A stretch of DNA of 64,000 bases from Linnemannia schmuckeri (GCA_029449235.1 JANATG010000015.1:1426001-1490000); one strand, 5' to 3'; positions 12,945 through 27,000 are shown, numbered from the stretch's first letter. Program-made: numbers and translations. Notes: a model not told the origin generated them from the letters alone.

Positions 12945-15900
12945 CTACAATGACTTGCGGCGGCCCTGACTACGAACGGCGGCTTCAACGCCAGCGGCGG
13001 CAGTGGCAGCTCCAGTCTGGACCCAGTTGAACGCATTAGGCGCCAATCCGGCTGCGCCGCCCTCACCTGCGCCACCAAGCGCAAAGTTGACCTTGCTCAA
13101 ATCTGCAACTCCACCACTGGTATTAAAAGGCGGAAGAACGAACTCTGACAACGTAGTCGAAGAAGAAGCGGTTGACGAAATCGAGGACGATGCCTCACGA
13201 AAGGTTCCACGGCTATGCCCCAATCCGAGCCCGCTGTTATCAGACGCGAAGACAGACGACGACTCAAAGGTTCCCCAGTGAGTTTGAGGACGGTCCCGAC
13301 GGAGGTTGAGACCCTGGTGAAGAGTCACAGTCGGCATGACAAACTCTCCTCCACCAGCCTTTAGAGGCACAATCACCCCGCGAGCATTGTTGGAGTACCG
13401 ACGGATGCGTGCCTGAGCACCACTGTTGCCGTCGCGGGTGGCGCGGCGGCGTCTGGGACCTGCCCAGCTTATGGTTCTCAAGACACTGCCCTCAGTTGTC
13501 GTCGAAGAAGCCACCGAGACCTGAGACAGAGGTCGCTCTTTGCTCTGGCTGTTGCTGGGGGCCAGAGGCGAGTCGGGTGATAGAGCCCTGCCGCCCATAG
13601 TCGCCTCTGTCAGTGCCGAAGCGGTGGACTGGAAGCTGTTGGGTCGGCTCCAAAGTCCGCTGATGGGGCGGAAACTCGACCGCGTGCTGCTAGTAGACTC
13701 AGGGCTGGATCCGAGGCGCTGCTTGAGCGATTCGAATCCAACTGCAACCTCAATGGCACGATCCTCCAGATCTTGCAGTCGAGTAGAATCAGGTGCGGAG
13801 GCAACATTGTCGTCATCGAATGCGTCCCATTGGTTGCTGTTTTGTTGATGCGAAGACAAGGTCGAGCGGCGGAGATCATGATCCAAAGAAAGCTGATCGT
13901 CCATCAAGTCCGGGTCCGTGATGGCCTCGCTCGTCACACGACGTTGTTGCTGCTCAAAAGAATGGCGCTGACGAAGTTGATGATGGCCCTGATCTATGGC
14001 ATGGTGGGTCCCTTGTCCAATGAGACCATCCTTGGCAACGGCATCCCTGACCTGCTCCACAATCCGAACAACCTGCTGGCCAGCCGTCTCTGCCAGCCAG
14101 GGATCCAAAACAATCGTGCCAATGACAAAGAGCACCGTCCAGTACAGCAAATGGATGAGGTAAAGTCCGGTGGAGATGACAGATCTGGCCTTGACGACCG
14201 CGTCGGGCGAGAGTTCGCCGTGGTCTTTGAGGATCGAGTCCAGATCACGTCCGTTGAGCGACAAGGAAGAAGTCCAGGCAGCAGGGAGGAGTGGCGATGA
14301 AAGAGGCGAAAATGACTTCTTTTGGTCGCGTGGGGTAGAGGTGTGGAGACTGGCGCTGGTCAGAGAAGAGCGGCGCGTGCCGGTAGACGATGTCGAAGAC
14401 GAGTGCTTGGGGTGGTTGATTCCTGAGCTGACCTCCAGATCCTCAATAACCTTCAAAGTCGCGTTGTCATAAGCAGATGACTGATCAGTAAAGCGGCTGG
14501 TACGAGGCGTCAACGCCAAGGCGGAATCCTGGCTGGTCATTGCATGGTGAGTTAACTGGACAAAGGGAAGAACCAGAGCACGCGTCAACAGACGACATTG
14601 AGCCGCAAAGTCCTCCAGTTCTGGTGGCCCTCCTGTGGAAGTGCCACTGCCTCTGCGAGAATGGTAAGTCGAATTATGTCCCTGTCCTCTACCGGGGCTC
14701 GTTGATTCCCGCTGTTGGTCACTGTCGTAATGGTGAGAGTCAGAAGAGTCATGCTTTTCCTGACGGTGATCCAAAGACTCGCCCAACAGCTCCCGAGTAT
14801 CAAAGCCATCGACTTCCGTCTTGTCAAAACCAATTTTCCCACCGATCGCAGCAACCTTTTCCAGTTCTTGAAAATACCGCGTAAACTCCTTGCGGTTGGC
14901 AGGGGTGGGTGTCGATCGGCTTCCGCGAACAGTGGTCGTGCTGTCGTCTGACTCTGAAGGTCCGTAAAGACTTTCTACAAGGCGCTTACGAGGTGGTGTC
15001 GAGGGAGAGCTGTTGGCCAAGACCTTGCCAACACTGACAGCAACCTGCTTGAGACTCCTCGAAAGGTCCGCCAAGGGGTGATGTTGCTCCGTAGGGTCAA
15101 TGCTCAGGGTCGTCGTCTGGTGCTGGCGTTGGTTCAACTCTCGAGATTGGGCTGCAGGTAAAGTGCGATGAGAGGTTGAGTTGGAGTGGGCAAGATCAAT
15201 CTTTTCCACCTGCTGCTTCTGAAACTGCAGTGTCTTTTGTAACTTCATCTGCATCCAGTTCTGGTGAGTTGCTACAGCGACCAAGTCCCGCGTCAGACCG
15301 TCTATGGTCTCGACAGTCCGATCCAGCTCCGAGTTGACGCCCTGCAAGACTTGCTGCACCTCCAAGTCGTTGGGCAAAGAATCGGATCGCGAGGACGAGC
15401 TGCTGGAGCGCATGGAGGATGTGCTGGCGCGATGTCTGGGCACATCGTTCGATTGTGGAGACAGTGGCTGGCCATCGAAATTCAGTTGAGCATCCGCCGA
15501 GTCGGACTGTCGAGCATTGGTAGAGACGTACACGCTGCTAGGTCGAGATGAGCGCGTCGAAGAGATGGAGAGAGACGAGACCGAGTGTCTGGGCTTCCTG
15601 ACAGGCTTCTCCCTGGCAGCGAGCTCGCTGTCCAGGTTCTTGATTTCGGACGAGATCTTTGGAGACAATAGCTCATCCTGCAAGTTATCGCCTGTCTTTT
15701 GGGTGTTGGAGAGCTCCATAAAGAGGCTGGAGAGACGCTTGGTGGGTTGGTCGTAACGGGATCGGAGACTCTTCCTGTAGCGAATACTGGGCTTGGGGTC
15801 TTCAATTTCCAGTTCAAGCTCTTCTAAAGGTGGCACACCCTCAGGTCCCTGTAATCGCTTGATGAACTCATCCTGGGGTTGGATGTCGTTCTTGCTGCTG

Positions 15901-18375
15901 TCCCTTGGTTTAATTGCTGTATAATTCTGACCAGTCTCATCCTCGTCGTCATTGTCACTGGCGCCGCTGTGCGCGGAAGATTCAGAGTCGGATGTAACGA
16001 GAGGCAAGAACTGCGGGAGAGGTATATTAGTGGACTGTTGAGAGCCATCCGGAGCAGTGCTCACAGCGGTTGAAGCATCCGTGATCAGGTGGGTAAGTAG
16101 AGAGCAGATTCGGTCGAACGCAGCATTATTCTCCTCGTCGACCTTGCTGTTGCCTTGACCTCCGCCATTTAAAGGTTCGAGTTGGCGGAGAGATTGGCGG
16201 GACTTTTTCTTTTGTTGACGACGGACGGATGAGGCGGATGAAGGACGAGAGAGACGGTCGTCGCCCTCGGGGGTATATGATCTGTCTGCAGAGGAGGAGG
16301 CCATTGAGGCGCTCGAGGATTTATGGCGAAGATGGCCCTTCTGGAAGACGTTGGTCGGGGGAGGTGTTGCTGCGGTTGGTGGTGGCGCATTTGTTGGATC
16401 GAACGGATTACCGGACAAGGATGGTAATGAGAGGGTCAAAGATGCGGGGGCGTTTGGCCGATGGTCCTGAATAGTGTCCTTCCTGTGTTGCTGTGATACC
16501 GACGCAAGTTTTGTGGTAATCACATCCTCAGCCAGGTCCTATTTCGAAGGGAATCACGAGTGAAGTGAAGGTAGGTAAGCGAGTCAGTGAGTGGAGAATA
16601 GTAGATAACGAGCAAACAAAATATTGTGCACTAGGCAGATGATGCTGTATTAAAAAGAGTATGTCTGTACGCGTTTTTGCTTTGCATACGATCGATGCAA
16701 CAGTGATGGACTTTTGGAATAAGCACTCACCTTCATCATTTGTGCGTTTTGAACAATCTGTCGCTCCTCTGTCGTCATGTTTTCTTGTTTGGGGTTGACC
16801 CTGTCAAGAACTTCTTGAATCCTAGTGCAAACAAGCATGTAGTGGAAGGAGAGGAAAAAAGAATAGAGGGAAGATGAGCTGAGGATTTAAGAAGAATGAC
16901 GACGTTTATTTTGTACTGTACACTTTGACGGGCCTTTTTGCCTCCAAATGTGGAGAAATTGACTTACTCGTCCAGTTGGGTTCTGAGGTCACCCATAGCA
17001 AAAGTCTGGTTGCTCATGATGGTGTGCAACGAAGTCATCAAGCCCTGAAGGTGGTTGAGCTAGAAAGAAGCAAAAATGGCGACAGCAGGAACGAGACCCC
17101 CACAAAAGGAACGTGTATGTTAGCAAAACGGGAACGATAGATAAGAACGATTATCACACTCTTTTCCTTCCGCACAATTGCGCTTTGATTTAATCGATTG
17201 CGATGTGGTCTCCAGCATGCACCATGGCCCAATGCTTTTTTTTCCTCCCTCTCACTCCCCTTGTTTGATTATTTTTTTTCTCTCACTCCAAAGCAATCCT
17301 CCCACAACCACTATCATAAGGAAGGGAAGGGCATGAGAAAAGCGACAAAAAATAGACGAGAACAAAATGGTGGGCAGTGTAGGGCAATTAGGGTAGGGTA
17401 GGGTAAAAGAGAGGGCAAACAGGGCAGTGTTCTTTGTCATCTGGGAATTGCTTACAAGACGAGAGAACCAACAAGTAGAAAAAAGAACGCAGGAACAACA
17501 GAGAACAAAAAACCCTGTCGCGATGTTTCTAATGGTTCTTTCCAATGTATGTCTTTGAGACCGCCTTCGCGTTTGCCACTGGCATATCCTCATATTATCT
17601 ACGGCCCTCCATCCTTCCTCCCCCTGGCCCCCTGGTTTACTTCACGTTTCGGATGCCATAAGTAAGAGGGAAGAGGGGTAGTTTCAATCTACTCACTTGG
17701 GCAGCACAAAAGGCCGCCTCCTTCACTCCTTTCCCCAGCAAATACAAAATTCCTGCAACATGTTGTCCGCCAAAAAGGAGCAGCTCACCCACACTCACTC
17801 GCTCACTCACAAGAAAGGGAGAAAAAAAGAGGGTAAGCCTAAATACCAAAAAAGACTGGTCATTGTTTGTTTCCCAAAAAACTTACTTTTTCAGGCGAAG
17901 TGGAGAAAGTGGAAAAGTACTGCTGCGAGGCATGACTAAGTTCGTCCAGACTATTGCTACTTCCAGAAACAAACGAAGGCGGGTAAGGCGGTGGAGGGGA
18001 TGAGGGTATCGACCCTATGCCTGACCCTGATCCTAGTCCTGATGATCCTGTTGGTAAGAGGGATCCATCCATTAAGGAGGAGGATGCCGTATGACTTGAA
18101 AAAGAGGGATTGTTGCTGCTGTGGGTATCGATTGGACGTGGTTGTTGTGATGGTGTTGGAGGAGGGGAGAGGCGTCGTTGTGTGACGGGAGAAAGACAGC
18201 TGTTATCTGCAGCAAGGGTATGGGAGGTCTGTGGGGTGAGCGAGGAGGAGGAGGGAGTAGTTCGCAGGGGGTGGTCGTCGCGGTCGGCCTTGCTGTCGAG
18301 TCTGGAGAGGTTGTCCAGTTCCTGATGCAACGTTGCAGCTGATTGTTGATGCCTCTGTGAGCCGCGCAAAGACAT
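12945..18375 (-). CDS. Large serine-rich protein with one strong hydrophobic segment, function unknown
   Basis: Five exons read on the minus strand: 18375-17887, about 17801-17697, 17059-16968, 16821-16731 and 16538-12945, giving about 1456 aa. The ATG at 18375 opens MSLRGSQRHQQ. Residues 1-163 are Ser/Pro-rich and disordered. Residues of about 164-270, spread over three small exons, are the most ordered part: a hydrophobic stretch (LLLFGGQHVAGILYLLGK), then helical sequence with heptad-like spacing (LRTQLDEIQEVLDRV). The rest is low-complexity Ser/Gln/Asp sequence, except for a hydrophobic segment near residue 1040 (LYLIHLLYWTVLFVIGTIVL), probably membrane-spanning. I recognise no family. 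A membrane-anchored scaffold is a guess. The acceptor of exon 2 is ambiguous: two in-frame AGs allow a start at 17801 or 17783. The frame of the last exon is continuous for 1198 codons, which supports a real gene. Confidence 0.72.
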
Positions 18376-19784
18376 TGTTCGGAGGAGTCTGTGATGTGAG
18401 TAAGGTAAGGTGTTGGTGTTGGGGATGTTGATGGATAAAGAAGGAGGCCGAAGTGTGGACAGCAAACGAATATGAACAGTGGAGTGAAATGAAGTGAAGT
18501 TAAGTGAAGAAAATGGTGGCAACCAGGGAGATGAGCGGAGAAGGAGTTGCCGTGGAGGAGGAGAGTGTGTTTGTGTTGAAGGTGGAGAAGGGGAAAGAAA
18601 AGACGGAGGAATGAAAAGAGAGAGGAAGAAGAAGAGAAGACAATAGGATGACGAAGTGAAGAGGAAAGGAGAGGTGAGACTGATAGAGTCAAAAGTTGAT
18701 AAAAGGAAAAGAAGAGGGAGGAGGAAATGCGATCAAGAGACAGGGAAGAAGAAAGCAATATAAAGGAAGACAGGCTCGTATGAAAAAGACGAACGCGAAC
18801 AAAAAGAACGAGACGAGTGAACAAAAAGAGACGAAGAGGCAAACAGTCCACGATATTCACGAGGCAGAGGATACAAAAGAAAAATAGAGAGCCAAGTGCA
18901 CAAGAAAAAAAAAGTCGCATGGACCCAATCAACCCAACCCGAATCTGTGAAAAGAAAAGCGAGGAACATACAGACATACATGGGCGGGAAGGACACACAG
19001 GCAAGGACGGACATGATAAAGAAGACACGAGCACACATTCAAAACTATTGAATTGAGCAAGTGTCAGTATCAGTCAATGCCCCAGCGTAAAACGAATGAG
19101 AGAAGCACGCACGCGTGTCTATCGGCCTATTACTCCCTCTCTCTCACTCTTTCCAAATGACTGTCTCTCCTACTCACCCATACATTATGCCCATGCTGAT
19201 ATATCTCTCTCACTTCACTTCCTCATGCCAGTCCCTATTTTTCTTGGGTGTGCCTGTTTGTACGACCCTTGTCTACAAGGTATCAGAATAATAACAACAT
19301 AGATCTCCGTCCAGTTCAATTCGTCAGTCTCCTTCCCTAGACACTTTCTTCTACTCCCCCCTTTTGTTCTTTCTTCTCACGCACCGGATAGGAAATGCCT
19401 TTCTATGTTCACTTCTCGTACGATTCCGGCTATTGAACGGGGGAAGGACAATTACGTTGTAAGAGTGCGAAAGAAAAAAAAAAGATGAGATGAGATCCAC
19501 TCTTGGACAAACCAAACAACAAATCCATACTCTATAAACAAGAAAAAACATCATCGAGCACCCAAACAGAACATAAAAGCACATGGTTCGTAGCAGGGTC
19601 TAGCTAGAAGGCTACCATTTTTTCTGCGGGAAGAACGCACGAAAACAAGAACTGCAATAGGCAGAAAAGAACAAGTACGGAAGATAGAACGCCCAATCGC
19701 CTAACCGTCAACCAACCCCTACCTCCCTCCCTTCACTCTTCCTTTTGCTTCTCCGTTCTTCGACCCCAAATCGCCACATCCCAC

Positions 19785-19786
<2 letters not shown>

Positions 19787-19820
<34 letters not shown>
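19787..19820. repeat. Homopolymer tract, T x 34
   Basis: An uninterrupted T run between the serine-rich gene and the helicase gene, both of which are on the minus strand. Confidence 0.9.
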
Positions 19821-19821
<1 letters not shown>

Positions 19822-20447
19822 GCAGCCGCCGCTTTGCTTCTGTGTCTCTTCGTTTCCCTTCTCTTTCCCTTGCCTACCGAACAAAACGAACGCATAATAC
19901 ATATGCATCTAATGCATATTTTTTTTTTCTATCCGTCCGTCCGTCCGTCCCAACTTATCTGCTCGCTGGTCGTCAAGTCGGACAGCCAACCAACAGCTTG
20001 CATTGGCATTGGTATTGGGTAACGAAAGGGACTAACAGGATGTGATTACTGCTTTGTCTGTTTACTTATTCACAAGAATAAAAAAACGACATGCTCAAAC
20101 AAAGAACTAGCGTCATGCACAGTATGTGAGTCTACAAGGCCCAATGGTCTTCTCCTTCTCCCCTCTCCCCTACCGTCTCTCCTGCCTTCCCTTCCCTTTC
20201 TTTCCTTTATCCTACCTCGTTATGTTTCTGCCCATTGACCAACAAAATGCCCCTGCACAAAGGCACAAAGGCACAAAGTATGTTGTGTTTGATAAAAAAG
20301 TCCGACACGACCACACCAAAACAATCACATAAAACGCTCACTTGCACTTGCAACAAACGATCAGCTTGCCAGTCCGCCTCTCCACATGAAAAATCAAATG
20401 AGAGGGAGGGGCGTGTCTCCCACGTGTAATTTCCCGACCACGGTCAT

Positions 20448-20462
20448 CCCCCCCCCCCCCCC
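20448..20462. repeat. Homopolymer tract, C x 15
   Basis: An uninterrupted run of C, the only long G/C homopolymer noticed in the window. Confidence 0.9.
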
Positions 20463-21056
20463 ATTTCCATTTCCTTCCTCTTTTTCCTCGTTCGTTTTCC
20501 CCATCCCATCAACGTTACCCACCAAATCCCACTCACACCCATCCATCCGCCCTGCCTTCCTTTACACTCAGCTCAGCTCACCTGCCTTCTTGTTTGTCTA
20601 AATCAAACCCCTAGATTTTTTTTTTTCTTTTCAAAGGCTGATCAAGCTGACTGACTATCCTATGATTATTTGCCATTTTCCCTTCAAACTTGCCACTGAA
20701 ACACTCACGCTCATGCTTATGCTCACTCTCATTCCTCTCTCGTCAAGTGCTCACTTGATAATTATCTCATCCCCTTTTTTAACTCTTTTTGGGATTTTCA
20801 TTTGTCTTGGTCATCATCGCACCGCGCCTTGGCCCTTTTGTCCTTCGCCACGTCAATGGTCTAATACATGTCTGTGCCTCATATGTACCTGGCTGGCCGA
20901 CCCTTTTTTTTTTTTTATCAAATACTTGGCGAAATGAAAAGAAACAACAACCAACCGAGCGAAAAACGCACATGCCATCCTCAGCTACCACCCTTTGTTT
21001 CCGATCGATCGCAAACTAAAGTAAGCGCACAAAATGGCTGTGTGACTGAAGCATTT

Positions 21057-24000
21057 TTAATAGTCAAAGCCCTCAACCTCAAGACACGAGATATCGTCAT
21101 CCTCTCCATCCATCATCAACGCTTCTCCTGCACCTGCTCCTTGGCTCTCCCCTGTCTTATCCTCGCCCTCCTCCTTCCCGTCCCTCGCTCTCGTGTCAGC
21201 AGCAACAGCGACAGTACCATCAGCATCGCCAACCAATCCTGTTTCGACAACAACAGCAGTAATAGTACCAGCAGCAGCAGTAGTTTCAATACTCTTCTCG
21301 ATATGCTGAGTCGGCGAAGCCCATTGCGACAACCCAACCACATCCAAGTCCTCGATCCGTTGCGACTCGTGGGATCCCTGGAGCGGCATCATTGTCGTGT
21401 CGCGTCCCGATTCCTGCTCCCGTTGCTGCTGATGTTGTTGTTGTGCACTCGGATCAAACACAAAGACCTCGTTCTCCTGCACAATCCTACCGTTCCTGTT
21501 ATTGACCTTGTGAACCTCCTCGTCATATTCTTTTGCTTGGCGATCAGGTACGGCGTGCGAGTCGACAGGAGTATCAACCTCGGACTCTTCACTCATCTCC
21601 CACACAATTTCGTCCACTACCTCCTCGTCTTCTGCTTGCTCCTCCATGGCCACATCGTCTGTGTTTTGCTTCCAGGAATCTATACTGCGCTCAAGGGTTC
21701 TTTCAGGTAATTGGGCATGTACATATGCAACCCTCTTCTGCTCTAAAGATGCAGCCCTCACTGGCTCAACATTGCTCTTGCCCCTCTGCATCACGCTATC
21801 AGAATGGCTCAGTCTCTGGACGACGGACGGCGGCAGTGGAGACGATGGAGTTTCCCTGTGAGCCGAAAGAAGATCCTCGAGACCTCTTTCGCCGTCATCA
21901 GACGCATGGCCATACGAATCCAGAGCTTCGTGAACTACTTCCTCCTGTACTTTTCTTGCTATCTCTGTACATCTTTGGGCATCTCCTTGCGCGGCAGCGG
22001 TAAGGGTCTGACGATCATAACCGTCATCACGAGGAGGGTCGTGTCGCCTGTGGAGATCCGAAGCACCACTATCGCTGCTGTAGCGAGACTGAGCGTTGGA
22101 TCGGCCTGAATCCCGACCATCATATCCATCGTCGCTCTCCTCTTCATCATCTGCCTGGTAGAGCGCATATTTTCTGGTCCCAGCCTGAGCCGCGACGCGT
22201 GTGGATGCACGGTACGAATTATATCCGTTGTTATCATAATCATCGTCATCTTCATAGTCGTCCCGATCCTCCTCGCGATCCAAATATCGTCCTTCGTCCT
22301 CTAGCCTGTCATTTGGTCGTTCTTCGTTTTCATCCTCCGACTCTACTAGCTGCTTCTGTGGAGGAGGTGTCGCCTGCCGCTGGAGAGGTTTGAGAGTCCT
22401 CAGTCGTTGCATAAAGCTTTGCCCACTCATCATACCATCCTGCATAGCTGTAGCCAAGAGATAACACAATATAGTTAGCGTTGTTCCAAATGACATCATT
22501 CAGTACGGGTTGCTGAAATGCCAAATTTGCGACTTACTCTCACAATGATCCTTCAAGATCGAGCCCCAGATCTTGTTCGAGTACAGAAGCTGTGAGAACC
22601 CCACTATAAACAGATGCCTAAATATTTTAATTCAATAAGCTGATTAGTACCGTCGTTCCTTTGGCGAACATTCAGATTCCTGCAAAGAGAACGCTAGTGT
22701 TGATGCGTACCGCTTGGCTCGCGTTAAAGCAACGTTAACACGCTGATGGTTGTCAATGAATCCGATCGCGTCTGTGCGAACTGTCGACACAATAATGACT
22801 TCCTTTTCCGAACCCTGATTACCATATGGAGTTTGATCATGTTGTTAGGAACAAGAACCAGTACCGTAGTTGGGCGACATACGCGTATATAGACTGATGA
22901 CAAAAACCTACTTACCTGAAAAGCATCAACTGTCGAGATTTGTACGCTACCCTTTTGGCCAGAGTTCTTCAGCTGTTCATTTAGCTCTGATTCAATCCCG
23001 TCCGCCTGAGATTTATCTATAAAACAGGAAGTACAAACATACATTAGCTGCCTACTTGAAAGTCAAGGAACGACTCGATCAGTGATACCATCAACTGAAA
23101 CTTACAAAGAGAGATGACACCAATACTCGTCTCTGGGACATTCAGGTGCAGCAACCGTTGGATGATAGTGACGACCAGTTTGATCTCGGCCGGGTTGGTG
23201 TATGATTTGCTCCGTGGGTTCTGAATCTCCTGTCCTTGGTTCTCGACAAAAGTCAGTGTCGGCAGGCCCTCAATCAAGGGCGCGCGGTCCTCTAAACTCG
23301 AGCCTGTCTTGAGAACGTTGGAGTAAAACAGTGCGTTACTGATCTCTGCTATCCGCTCGTGGCATCGGTATTGAGTCCTAAGCATGATTGGCTACGTAAT
23401 ACAGAGAGAAAATCAGGCGTGTAAGTCGCATAGGATTACGATTGTACGTTCAAAAATAATGTTGCTCTGCGTGGCATAGTCATCTCCTTACCTTGATTCC
23501 CATCTAATTGAAACAAAAGAGAATGAAAAATACTCGTCTGTTAGCTTGGGTTTAAATGCATGACTGCAAGCCAAGGACGCCACAGTTACACAAAGAGCCA
23601 TCATACCTCGATGGACCGATCAAAGAGAGTTCGAGTGAGTCCCTTGACGGCACTATCGCCAATAGTGTTGATAGGCGGCGAAAGCTGAAGAGGATCTCCA
23701 ACCATAACCACCTTTTGACACGCAGCTCGACACATCGGGATCAACGACATTGGCTCTAACAGTTGACTGGATAGGAAACGGACGAGTTAGTCAATCTATC
23801 CATATCCTTCTTTTAATTGCACTATTATTCAACAACGCCGTATACATACCTTGCTTCATCCAGAATGACAATAGGAAAGGATGCCTCATCCATGACTTCA
23901 AACATAGAGGCCACACATGTCGCTCCTTAAAATGAGAAACGCACAAAACAAAGAAAATAATCAGTTTCCATCTCCAACCAATCAAATGCCCGATATCAAA

Positions 24001-27000
24001 TTAGTGGCACAAGATTTCTTACCAACAACGTCTGCCTTCTCGACCAGTCCGCGGTTCTCCTCTCGCTGAAATCGTCTCATCGCATCCTTAACATACTGTC
24101 GCTCCTTGATTGAAAGGCTGTCGTCGTTCAACATCGCCTGTAACTCTTTGACATCTATATGAGGAATTGTGAAACGCAAGGTTAAGGCCTGCTTAGGTTA
24201 CTCGATCGGTAACTGCAAAACTTTATACAGATCGAGGTTTTTACCTTCTCCTGTTCGTGCACTTGTCGACTGAGCGGTGAAAGGGAGAACTCTCCTGGCG
24301 ACTTTTTTCAAACTTCCCACCCGTACGAACTTGTTGTAGTTGAGATCTAACAAAGCCTGTACAGGGACTTAGTATTGCGATATCTCCCAAAGAATGATCC
24401 AGTGAAGGTAACTTTTCGTAGATGCTTACCATCAGAATCCTGTCCACTGCAACATTCTATTGATCGGAAACGTAAGAACTCTTTGATTTAGTCACACCTT
24501 CTCATCATCCAGTTCTAATCACAAAGAGCAAGGGAAGGTAGGATACAAGAACTTACAGTCATGGAGGTGACCAAGAAGCGACAAGATCGCACATCTTTGG
24601 GGAGCGGGCGAGCCTTGCTCAGAAGCGTGTCAATAAAGACGATCAAAACCGCGATCAAGAAACTAGAGGGAAGAAGAGATATTTGAGTTAGCGCTGATCC
24701 ATGAAATCGATCTCTTTTTCCTCCTGACGGCGTACGGTACTACATATATCGGTATGCCATACCTCTTTCCTGCCCCGAACACACCTAATAAATGTCGAGT
24801 CAAGAAAGCGTTGCGGTTAGTAAGACGTACGACTTCACCCACAAAAGGCTCCATCCTATGACCTATTAAATATCGTACCGTGAACAAGTAGGATCGGCGG
24901 TGGCTCAGAAGACGATGGAATCCACCCTGGCGCTCGGACGACAGTGTGAGCAAAGTTCCGTAATACTATCGCCTGCTCGTAATTCAGCCCATACTTCTCA
25001 ATCGTGTCCTGAAGCTCTCTCTCCATATCGATGCCATCCTCTTCTGTCAGCACAATACATCCAGACTTTTCAGGAATACGGGAGGGTGCTTTGAAGACTG
25101 CTGTTTTTGATACTTTGACCAACTCTGGCGGAACATAGTTCAAAAGTGTAGGGAGAAGCGGCGTTTTTGTCAGTCCGTCCTGTAGGTTGTCTAAATGGCC
25201 GTTGTGGAGACGTAAGGTGCGAATAAGTGTTTTGTGATTATTGAAGTGAAATTGTCACCCGCAGGATGATATTAACAAAAGCCAAGTGCTTACCAAGCAT
25301 CATGAACTCTGACATGCCATTGAAAAGTCGGATAGCGCAGACTTGATTTGAGCGCGACAGCATGTCCCTAGCCTTACTGGAGTCATTATGTGATAAGCAG
25401 GTAATCTATGGGAAAGAGATAGCATAGGTAAGATACAGATCCAAGTGTAAGTCATATACTTCGACTTTCAACAGTGTGCCTGCAACTCACCTCGACATCG
25501 TTCCCTGATGGTCCATAAAAGACGGATCGAGCGAAAAACGTGGATGCAGCATCGAACCGTGACGACTGTGATACCACCCAGAGATCATCCTTGGAGTACC
25601 TAATGAGTGGAAGAGTGTGGAAAGTCGATGTCAACATCTAGTAATTTTGTAATAATTTGATCCGCATACCAAGTGTCGACCCTCTGCCCTTACTTTGAGT
25701 GATGCTCCTTATTAGAAAGTGAGAGCACAGCGCCCTGCTGAGCAGACGGCTGCACCACAGCGCTTGCTTCTGTCGAACCACTCGTTCCTGGTTGACCTCG
25801 GTACAGTGGAAATCCTGTATACGCATCGCCTCGCCTCCTCAATGTCGACCCCGAATGCATATGAACTCCACGGCTCCGGTAAAGCGAATCTTGAGAGTCT
25901 CCGTCATGTGCCTTCCTGCTCGACTTGATACTCCACATGATAATGGCGATCTCGATGACCATGATCTGAAGATGCTCATAGATCAAGAATGTCATACTGT
26001 CCCTGTAATGGTTGGTTGATGCGAACCGAGCTCCGAGTGCCATCGACCGCCGAAGAAGCTGCCCAGAGTTCTTCCCAGTAAAGTTAGTGCAACGAGCAGC
26101 GTTAGGGAACTCGAGTTGGCTGCTGGGAGGTTTGTTGGGGGCCATGAGTGAGGACTGTGCAGGGGCGTCCAAAGATCCTGTAGGTCTTGACAGTCCAACT
26201 TTACGTCTTTTGGGTGCTTCCCTTGAGAAGCCTGTCGATCCTGAAGATGAATTCGTCGATGACGCAGACTTAAATGTTGAAGTGGATTCTATAGAAGCGG
26301 TTGGACCCGTGGATGCTCTACTTGTGGCGGTATTTCCGTTAATGCCCCTGGATTCTGATGTTGGGGGTGTAACGACGGAGTCCAGTATGTCGGGGTCTTC
26401 CCAATTGTCCAAATCGCCATCGTTCAGTTGATCAAAATGTTCGTCCATCGAAGGAGGGGGCGTGGGCTCTTTGTTCGTGAAAGGCGCTCTCCACTTTTTC
26501 CGTTTCAAATCTGGTTGGGGTGCATCCATAGAGTAGCTATTGCTGATTCCCACATTACTGAACTGGTGTTGCTGAGGTGTGAAGCCGTTCGTAGGTCTGC
26601 CCGCAGACGATGCTGTAGCTCCATCAGTTGATCGGGACGAAGATGAGACAGTACTGACTGAGGTAGCCAACGTGTATGGATTCAAAGGTCTCCCAGCTGG
26701 CACTGGCTGCTGTTGTGACGGCGCTGTCCGTACTGGCACTGCCATACGAACTGCTGCTGGGGTAGCAGCAACAGGTTTGACAGATGTTCCTGAATCTCCG
26801 GAATTGGTGGCGTATTCGACTGTCAAGTCCTCGACAGTGACCAAGTGCCTCTCCATATCCATGTCATCGCCAACAGCCAGCGCCGCTCCTCGGTGAAACT
26901 TGCTGTCGAGCACATTGTACTTTTCGTCGTAGAGGACGACCTTAGAGTTGTTGTGGAAGTACTTCAAACGACCTATTATAGTTGACAAAGGTAAGTACAA

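Larger units (their letters stand above)
18376..21056. other. Intergenic, long low-complexity upstream region of the serine-rich gene
   Basis: From about 18480 to 19030 the plus strand is purine-rich, so the coding (minus) strand is pyrimidine-rich upstream of the ATG at 18375. Further out are T x 34 at 19787, a short TCCG repeat near 19934, C x 15 at 20448 and many CT-rich stretches. No gene is visible. The 3' end of the ZGRF1-like gene lies at 21057. Confidence 0.5.

Noticed and set aside
17391..17406. Three tandem GGGTA units, resembling a telomere-like repeat
   Set aside because: Only three short copies lie within an intron of the serine-rich gene; too few to mean anything.
18072..19034. 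320-codon minus-strand frame rich in Ser, Leu and Phe
   Set aside because: It translates the pyrimidine-rich upstream and first-exon region of the serine-rich gene in another frame. It has no domain, only CT-rich low complexity.
20989..22500. Plus-strand frames over the helicase tail
   Set aside because: They mirror the Asp/Glu-codon-rich last exon of the minus-strand helicase, which is joined in phase to upstream exons.
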